Origin: Flavobacteriales bacterium
Lineage (GTDB): Bacteria > Bacteroidota > Bacteroidia > Flavobacteriales > Flavobacteriaceae
Direction: 5' to 3'
NCBI GenBank assembly: GCA_002747735.1
Contig: PDQE01000013.1
Location: forward strand, 1 to 11,428
Length of the DNA stretch: 11,428 nt
Position 1 is the first letter of the stretch; each line of letters begins with the position of its first letter. The position numbers and the translations under genes are program-made. The notes under the pieces are model-generated. The model ran no database searches and was not told the origin of the DNA. It saw only the letters and a program-made list of their open reading frames with translations. This document shows positions 6,852 to 11,428 of the stretch, one piece after another.

Positions 6852-8291
6852 CTAATACTTAATACACACATTTTTCATTTCTGTAAAAAATCGAAGGACT
6901 TCAAAACCACCTTCTCTGCCAACACCGCTGGCTTTTATACCGCCAAAAGGCGTTCTTAAATCCCTTTCCATCCAAGTGTTTACCCATATAATACCAGCTT
7001 CAATTTTTTCAGTTAGCCGCATGGTTCTGTCTAAATTGGTTGTCCAGATAGTAGCTGATAAACCGTAAGGCACATCATTAGCCAAAGATAAGGCTTCGGC
7101 TTCATTTTTAAAAGGCATGAGGGTTACCAGCGGCCCAAAAATCTCTTCCTGATTTAGCTGGCATTGATTGGAACGGACTTCTATTACCGTAGGTTCAAAA
7201 TAATAACCTTTTTCATAATGCTTAACTTTTATGTGGTTACCGCCATACAGGATTTTATTTTCTTTTTTGGCTATGGAAATATAATGCTTAATTTTTTCAA
7301 TATGGTGTTGAGAAACTACTGCCCCCAAATCTGAACCGTTGTCTTCCGGATGGCCTATCTTTAGTTGTTTTACTTTAGAAATAAAATCGGTTTTAAACTG
7401 ATTATAAATAGGCTCTTGTACAAAAATACGGCTGCCACATAAGCAAATTTGGCCTTGGTTAGAAAATGAGGATTTAATTGTAGTTGCCAGCATATTGTCA
7501 TAATCACAATCTGCAAAGATGATATTGGGGTTTTTCCCACCCAATTCCAATGATAGTTTTTTAAACATAGGAGCCGCTATAGATGCAATGGCAGCACCGG
7601 TTTTTGTTCCACCCGTAAATGAAATGGCTTTAATTTTTGGATGGGAAACAATAGCCGTGCCGGTAGTATTTCCCAAGCCATGGACTATGTTTAAAACGCC
7701 ATCGGGCAGTTGGGCTTTTTTGCAAATTTGTGCCAATAAATATGCAGTCATTGGTGTAACTTCACTCGGTTTAGCCACCACACAATTTCCGGCAGCCAAT
7801 GCAGGTGCTATTTTCCAGGTAAACAAATACAAAGGTAAATTCCACGGACTTATACAACCCACTACTCCAAGGGGTTGCCGCAAGGTATAATTAAGTACCT
7901 TTGTTCCCGGTTGGTAGTGCGATTCGCTAAAAAATTGCGTTATGGCATGGGCAAAAAACCTGAAATTACTTGCTGCTCTGGGAATGTCAACTGTTTTTGC
8001 TAAATTGAGTGGTTTACCAGTATCTTTTGATTCGGCCTTAGCCAATTCTATTAAGTTTTCCTGAATTAAATCAGCAATTTTAAAGAGTATCCGGCTTCTT
8101 TTTTCTATGGTAGTATTTGACCATTCTGCAAAAGCTGTATTTGCCGCCTGATAAGCTTCTTCCACATCTTCAATACCGGAATTTGGCAGTTTTCCATATA
8201 CCTTTCCGGTGGCCGGACAAATATTGTCCAGCCATGCATCGGATGTAGGATTTTTGAATTTACCGCCTATAAAATTTTGTATGGTTTGCAA
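6852..8291 (-). CDS. Aldehyde dehydrogenase, probable 2-aminomuconate-semialdehyde dehydrogenase (ALDH8A1-like)
   Basis: The 479-residue NAD(P)-dependent enzyme oxidises an aldehyde to an acid. Catalytic residues are all visible: oxyanion N151 (SPWNLP), K174 (AKPSE), FTGG at 225-228, general base E249 (LELGGKNP), nucleophile C283 (NQGQICLCGSR) and E383 (EEIFGP). The NQG-ICLC-SRIFVQ block and the C-terminal end (WVNTW, RDLRTPFGG, GVGREGG, FFTEMK) closely resemble ALDH8A1 and bacterial 2-hydroxymuconate/2-aminomuconate-semialdehyde dehydrogenases. I infer a step in kynurenine/3-hydroxyanthranilate degradation; other aromatic meta-cleavage routes remain possible. The start is TTG: an in-frame TAG lies five codons upstream, no ATG intervenes, and an AAAGG ribosome-binding site precedes it. 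It lies 44 nt after btuG and 61 nt before the SDR on the same strand. Confidence 0.92.
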   Translation of the reverse strand: MQTIQNFIGGKFKNPTSDAWLDNICPATGKVYGKLPNSGIEDVEEAYQAANTAFAEWSNTTIEKRSRILFKIADLIQENLIELAKAESKDTGKPLNLAKTVDIPRAASNFRFFAHAITQFFSESHYQPGTKVLNYTLRQPLGVVGCISPWNLPLYLFTWKIAPALAAGNCVVAKPSEVTPMTAYLLAQICKKAQLPDGVLNIVHGLGNTTGTAIVSHPKIKAISFTGGTKTGAAIASIAAPMFKKLSLELGGKNPNIIFADCDYDNMLATTIKSSFSNQGQICLCGSRIFVQEPIYNQFKTDFISKVKQLKIGHPEDNGSDLGAVVSQHHIEKIKHYISIAKKENKILYGGNHIKVKHYEKGYYFEPTVIEVRSNQCQLNQEEIFGPLVTLMPFKNEAEALSLANDVPYGLSATIWTTNLDRTMRLTEKIEAGIIWVNTWMERDLRTPFGGIKASGVGREGGFEVLRFFTEMKNVCIKY

Positions 8292-8296
8292 AACAA

Positions 8297-8301
8297 CCTT
8301 T
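8297..8301 (-). promoter_or_regulatory. Ribosome-binding site supporting the TTG start of the aldehyde dehydrogenase
   Basis: On the minus strand AAAGG stands 5 nt before the TTG at 8291-8289. Shine-Dalgarno sequences are sparse in this phylum, so its presence here helps justify a non-ATG start. The frame has a TAG stop just upstream and no ATG between that stop and the conserved NFIGG beginning of the protein. Confidence 0.55.
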
Positions 8302-8326
8302 GACTAAAATATATTACGGTAAAAAT

Positions 8327-8340
8327 ATTAAATATTTAAT
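8327..8340 (-). repeat. AT-only palindrome at the btuG stop, weak terminator candidate
   Basis: ATTAAATATTTAAT is a perfect 14-bp palindrome that includes the btuG stop codon. On the minus strand it is followed after one base by five T residues. The layout is that of an intrinsic terminator, but a stem of only A-U pairs would be very weak, so transcription may continue into the aldehyde dehydrogenase gene. Confidence 0.3.
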
Positions 8341-9370
8341 CATTCTCAAAGACTGAATTGGCACCTATGCCTTCTGAAGAAACGGTCTTAATTAACTTGC
8401 CATCAGTATCGTAAATTAAAACTTCGGAATTTTCAGTAAAACCATTTACGTCTGTATAAAACATTTTATCGTTTATAACAGAAAATCCGTAACCTATAAA
8501 CCAAGATTTATCCTCTATTTTTGTATCTACCAACGGTGTGTTGGTTAATTCGGTAACATCTTTGTTGAATTTATAAATATTTGAACCGCCAATAAAATAT
8601 ATGTCGTTGTTTTCAACATCTATTTTAGAAGCATTTTCCAAGCCTTCTTTAAACGGAATTTCACCGGCTGATTCATTGGTAGAGGTATTTATTTTTGTAA
8701 TTCCTTCGCCGTGTAAGGCGTAAAGTATGCCATTTTCTTCATCTATACTGTTTAATTTGTCTCCGGTAGTAATGGTTTTTACAATACTATTATCCTTAAG
8801 ATTTACAACAGTGATAGTGTTTCCGGTACCAAAAGCTGCATTTTGGATATAAAGATAATTGTTGTCTGCTTCAATTTGTTCTACGGTAGAACCAATGTCT
8901 ATGGTACTAACAAAACTAAAATCTGATGTATCGTAAACGCCAATAGACTGGGTTTTACTATTGCTAACGTACAGTTTTCCATTTTCCACCAATGCGTACC
9001 TCGGTAAACTTATATTTTCTGTTATGGTAGCTACACTTTTAAATGTATAGCGATTTACTACTTCAATTTTGTTACTGTTGTTAAGAACTAAGTATGCATA
9101 ATCTTCGTCAAAAGCAATGTCTTGTAATACATCTCCTAAAGCGGTATTGTTAACTTTTTTAAATAGAGAAGCTTCGGAAAAGTTGAAATCTTTACTCAAA
9201 AAACTTACTGAGGCATTGGGTGAACCAAAGTTACCTTCATTAGCAATAAAATAACCTTTTTCATAATCACCTTTGGGCAGTGGCTCATCATCGTCAGAGT
9301 TGTCACAGGCAATAAAAGTAAATAGGGTTAATAATAAAAAAGTGCTGAATTTGAAAAATTGTTTAATCAT
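8336..9370 (-). CDS. btuG: Surface lipoprotein with beta-propeller repeats, BtuG-like cobalamin-binding protein
   Basis: The 344-residue precursor has a lipoprotein signal peptide ending in FIA-C22, so the mature protein is lipid-anchored at Cys22. The residues after it (DNSDDDE) fit the acidic lipoprotein export signal that sends Bacteroidota lipoproteins to the cell surface. The mature part is a series of YncE-like propeller blades of about 40-45 residues, for example DIAFDEDYAYLVLNNSNKIE, then similar 'Asn-x-Leu-Tyr-Val/Ile' blade cores repeated to the C-terminus. In Bacteroides, BtuG is a surface beta-propeller lipoprotein that binds vitamin B12 very tightly and caps BtuB. The ATG overlaps the receptor's TGA stop by 4 nt (ATGA), so the two are probably translationally coupled and under the same riboswitch. 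I infer the BtuG role from fold, anchor and context; a different ligand cannot be excluded. Confidence 0.8.
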   Translation of the reverse strand: MIKQFFKFSTFLLLTLFTFIACDNSDDDEPLPKGDYEKGYFIANEGNFGSPNASVSFLSKDFNFSEASLFKKVNNTALGDVLQDIAFDEDYAYLVLNNSNKIEVVNRYTFKSVATITENISLPRYALVENGKLYVSNSKTQSIGVYDTSDFSFVSTIDIGSTVEQIEADNNYLYIQNAAFGTGNTITVVNLKDNSIVKTITTGDKLNSIDEENGILYALHGEGITKINTSTNESAGEIPFKEGLENASKIDVENNDIYFIGGSNIYKFNKDVTELTNTPLVDTKIEDKSWFIGYGFSVINDKMFYTDVNGFTENSEVLIYDTDGKLIKTVSSEGIGANSVFEND

Positions 9371-11205
9371 GTCATTTTGATATTTAAGGTTAAACTGATA
9401 TTGAAATGCCGTCCGGGCATAGGCCGGTAGGCCATGTTTTGATAAGCGGAATTAAAAACGTTTTTTATACCTGCACCCAGTTGCCATTTTAATGTATTGC
9501 CAAACTGATAATAAAGGTTTAGGTGTGTAAGGGTATAGGCTGATAACGTTGTATTGGGGTTATTGTCGGTTTGTGTAAACACTTTGCCGTGATATAAATT
9601 ATTTATAACAACCGAAATGTTTTTATACAAATAATTTAATCCCAATGTTGCTTTGTGATATGGCACATAGATAAGTTGGTATCCACTAGCCCTGTTTTCA
9701 CTTACGGTATAAGCATAAAGGCCTTTTAGGTTAAAAGAGTGTGTGCCAAAATTGAATTTGTAATTTCCAATAGCTTCTACACCGTAGGCATAAACACTAT
9801 TGGTGTTTACCGGTTGCCATAAACTGCCCGAGGCCGGCAACCATCTTATTAAATCTTTTATGCTGTTGAAATATCCCGTTATATTAAAAGTAAGGTCTTT
9901 CATGTAAAAAGTGTTGGCAACTTCAAACTGGAGAGAAGATTCCGGTTTTAAATCAGGATTTTCTACTCCGGGCCAGTACAAATCATTAAAAGTGGGGATA
10001 CGGAAATTTTTAGAAATTGAGGTTTTAACGGCATACCATTTTTTTAGTTGCCAATGCGTTCCCAGAGAAAATAATAGCGGACTGTTGTAATCATTGCTCC
10101 ATTCGCCCCTTAACGTAGCTTGATAAGAAAAATTATCTACGAGGGAATGCTTGAAATAAGTATTAAAATTGGCGGAGTTTCTTTTTAGGTTGTCATAATT
10201 TGTCCCTGTGGCTATTGTTAGATTATAGGTGGCTCCAAGATTGAGTAATGCTTTATTGAAAAAGTATTTGTAATTGTATTTAACTATATAGTTAAGTGCA
10301 TTGCCATTACTGGAACCATCGCGGTTGTCTAAATTGGGATAGAACCGATATTTTTCGTTAAGTAATGCCAATTTTATTACAGATTCATGGCTGGCATTAG
10401 TGTTTTTATATTCTGTAAGCAGCCTAAAATGGCCATCGGTATATTTGGTAAAATTTTGGGTTGGCTCCAGTACGGATAAATGCCGTTCTCCGGACAACCA
10501 ATTGGAATAAATTTTTATACTATTTTTTTTAAACCGATAGGCAGCGTTAATAGAAGCGTTCAGGTTGCGATAGGCTCCGTTCAGGTTACGTTGGCCGGTA
10601 TTCGGATATTTGTAATCATTGTCTGAATTGAGGTAGCTTAAGCCAATTTGTATGTTTGAATTTTGTCTGTATATGCTATGGTTGGTGTTTAAATTTATGG
10701 TGTTAAAACTGCCATAAGTTGTGGACAATTCGTGTTCATTAGGTTTGTTATAGCTTAGGTTATTATTTAGATATACTACCCCGCCAATGGCTCCGCTGCC
10801 AAATTGTGAACTCCCGCCTCCCGGCCTGATAAGTATTTCCGAAGAATTTTGGGTGTTGATTAAATTAAAATCTACCTGGCCCAGAAATGGCGAATTGATA
10901 TTAACCCCATTCCAGACCACTGCAGTTTGCTGGGCGGTAGTACCTCTAAAAGATGGAGATGCCACCATTCCGTAACCATTCTCTTTTATGTAAACAGGTG
11001 TTTCAAACTGAAGACATTCAGATAGTTGTGGTGTATAATTGGCCAGTTGTTTTCTGTCTAATTTTACTATGGATTGCCCCATGGATTTTTCAGGTAATTT
11101 TTCCGATTTTAAAAAAACAGTATCCAATGCCGTTATATACAGCGGTTGTTGGGGATGAGCTATAAAACTTACTAGCAGGAGTAAAGATGCGATATATAAT
11201 TTCAT
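9367..11205 (-). CDS. btuB: TonB-dependent outer-membrane receptor, BtuB-like vitamin B12 transporter
   Basis: The 612-residue product is close in size to E. coli BtuB (614). It has a signal peptide (about residues 1-18) and a possible TonB box at D28-T-V-F-L, comparable with the DTLVV of BtuB. The plug domain spans about 43-148, with typical segments SFRGTTAQQTAVVWNGVNIN and GGGSSQFGSGAIGGVVYL. A barrel of alternating aromatic strands runs to the C-terminal GRHFNISLTLNIK strand. There is no N-terminal carboxypeptidase-like domain, so it is not a SusC-type glycan receptor. The cobalamin riboswitch immediately upstream makes corrinoid the probable substrate, carried to the periplasm with TonB-ExbBD energy (genes not in the window). 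The start at 11205 gives a proper signal peptide and lies 5 nt after a hairpin likely belonging to the riboswitch. It overlaps btuG by 4 nt. Confidence 0.9.
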   Translation of the reverse strand: MKLYIASLLLLVSFIAHPQQPLYITALDTVFLKSEKLPEKSMGQSIVKLDRKQLANYTPQLSECLQFETPVYIKENGYGMVASPSFRGTTAQQTAVVWNGVNINSPFLGQVDFNLINTQNSSEILIRPGGGSSQFGSGAIGGVVYLNNNLSYNKPNEHELSTTYGSFNTINLNTNHSIYRQNSNIQIGLSYLNSDNDYKYPNTGQRNLNGAYRNLNASINAAYRFKKNSIKIYSNWLSGERHLSVLEPTQNFTKYTDGHFRLLTEYKNTNASHESVIKLALLNEKYRFYPNLDNRDGSSNGNALNYIVKYNYKYFFNKALLNLGATYNLTIATGTNYDNLKRNSANFNTYFKHSLVDNFSYQATLRGEWSNDYNSPLLFSLGTHWQLKKWYAVKTSISKNFRIPTFNDLYWPGVENPDLKPESSLQFEVANTFYMKDLTFNITGYFNSIKDLIRWLPASGSLWQPVNTNSVYAYGVEAIGNYKFNFGTHSFNLKGLYAYTVSENRASGYQLIYVPYHKATLGLNYLYKNISVVINNLYHGKVFTQTDNNPNTTLSAYTLTHLNLYYQFGNTLKWQLGAGIKNVFNSAYQNMAYRPMPGRHFNISLTLNIKMT

Positions 11206-11210
11206 AAGTG

Positions 11211-11227
11211 CTGTTTATCCCGAACAG
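11211..11227 (-). promoter_or_regulatory. Hairpin next to the btuB start, probable riboswitch expression platform
   Basis: On the minus strand CTGTT-CGGGATA-AACAG forms a five-pair stem with a seven-base loop ending 5 nt before the btuB ATG. This is where the regulatory hairpin of cobalamin riboswitches that blocks ribosome access usually lies. The loop could pair with UAUCUC in the aptamer (11318-11323 on the plus strand as gagata), one wobble included, as a possible kissing contact. The pairing is inferred by eye only. Confidence 0.5.
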
Positions 11228-11230
11228 GTT

Positions 11231-11424
11231 AACTAATTAATATACTGGCAGGTCTCCTGGCTTGTGTCTTGTTATACACCTTCCCATTCTGCATAGAGCA
11301 GGACAGTGGTATTTGAAGAGATAATAACAAGCATCCCGTATAAACGGAACTAAACTTACAGTTGCGGGAACAGCTTCCGATTTTAACGAAATTCCCTTTT
11401 TAATTTTTACTACATACGTTAGTT
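11231..11424 (-). ncRNA. Cobalamin (adenosylcobalamin-type) riboswitch
   Basis: Read on the minus strand this leader has the ordered core of the cobalamin riboswitch. GGGAA (11396-11392) pairs with TTCCC (11370-11366). Then come the GCAACTGTAA junction (11365-11356), the CCACTG element (11309-11304), a GGGAAGG segment (about 11285-11279), and the B12 box AAGCCAGGAGACCTGCC (11263-11247). A closing helix can form between AACUAA near 11424-11419 and UUAGUU at 11236-11231, so the aptamer is essentially complete while its promoter lies beyond the window. In the family, binding of a cobalamin represses expression, so btuB and btuG should be made when B12 is scarce. The start codon lies 26 nt after the aptamer, in keeping with control of translation. 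Confidence 0.95.
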
Positions 11425-11428
11425 AGTA

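Noticed and set aside
7519..7890. 123-codon plus-strand frame inside the aldehyde dehydrogenase gene
   Set aside because: It lies antisense over the cofactor-binding and catalytic region of a certain gene; it is a frame shadow.
9367..11205. Receptor as a siderophore or SusC-type glycan transporter
   Set aside because: The cobalamin riboswitch, the adjacent propeller lipoprotein and the lack of a carboxypeptidase-like N-terminal domain favour cobalamin; no SusD-like gene is present.
1..11428. CRISPR array, tRNA, rRNA, insertion sequence or phage/defence island
   Set aside because: No regularly spaced repeats, no tRNA-like cloverleaf or CCA end, no transposase or terminal inverted repeats, and no recognisable defence domains were found on either strand.

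Overview
The window looks like chromosome of a member of the Bacteroidota, most probably a marine or environmental Flavobacteriaceae. The reasons are AT-rich DNA, starts mostly without Shine-Dalgarno sequences, TAnnTTTG-type -7 promoter boxes, a lipoprotein with an acidic surface-export signal just after its cysteine, and several protein families typical of that phylum. No rRNA, tRNA, CRISPR array, insertion sequence or phage gene is visible.

Left part, plus strand (281-5998). A periplasmic TPR protein is followed by a HIT-family nucleotide hydrolase/transferase that is clearly more AT-rich than its neighbours. After a 180-bp non-coding gap carrying a near-perfect palindrome and a -7 promoter box comes a likely three-gene transcription unit. 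It holds a DEDDh 3'-5' exonuclease with an ExoX-like C-terminal module, a conserved uncharacterised protein starting 1 nt after it, and a 972-residue exported fusion of a GH3 NagZ-type beta-N-acetylglucosaminidase with a class-C beta-lactamase-fold serine hydrolase. By analogy with Bacillus subtilis NagZ and AmiE, the fusion could perform two successive steps of muropeptide breakdown.

Middle part, minus strand (8291-6005), convergent with the GH3 gene with only 6 nt between stops. It holds an aldehyde dehydrogenase closely resembling ALDH8A1/2-aminomuconate-semialdehyde dehydrogenase, starting at TTG, and an atypical SDR whose catalytic Tyr and Lys are replaced. Together they suggest a piece of a kynurenine/3-hydroxyanthranilate (tryptophan) catabolic route, but no other gene of that pathway is in the window.

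Right part, minus strand (11424-8336). A nearly complete cobalamin riboswitch precedes a BtuB-like TonB-dependent outer-membrane receptor. This overlaps by 4 nt (ATGA) a predicted surface-exposed beta-propeller lipoprotein resembling Bacteroides BtuG. This is a B12-repressed vitamin B12 capture module. The inner-membrane BtuFCD transporter is not present, and the catabolic dehydrogenase gene begins only 44 nt downstream of btuG, so riboswitch-controlled read-through into it is possible but unproven. This B12 locus is the most informative part of the window. I see no wholly new system, but the riboswitch-BtuB-BtuG unit, the NagZ-AmiE-like fusion and the uncharacterised 178-residue protein deserve follow-up.
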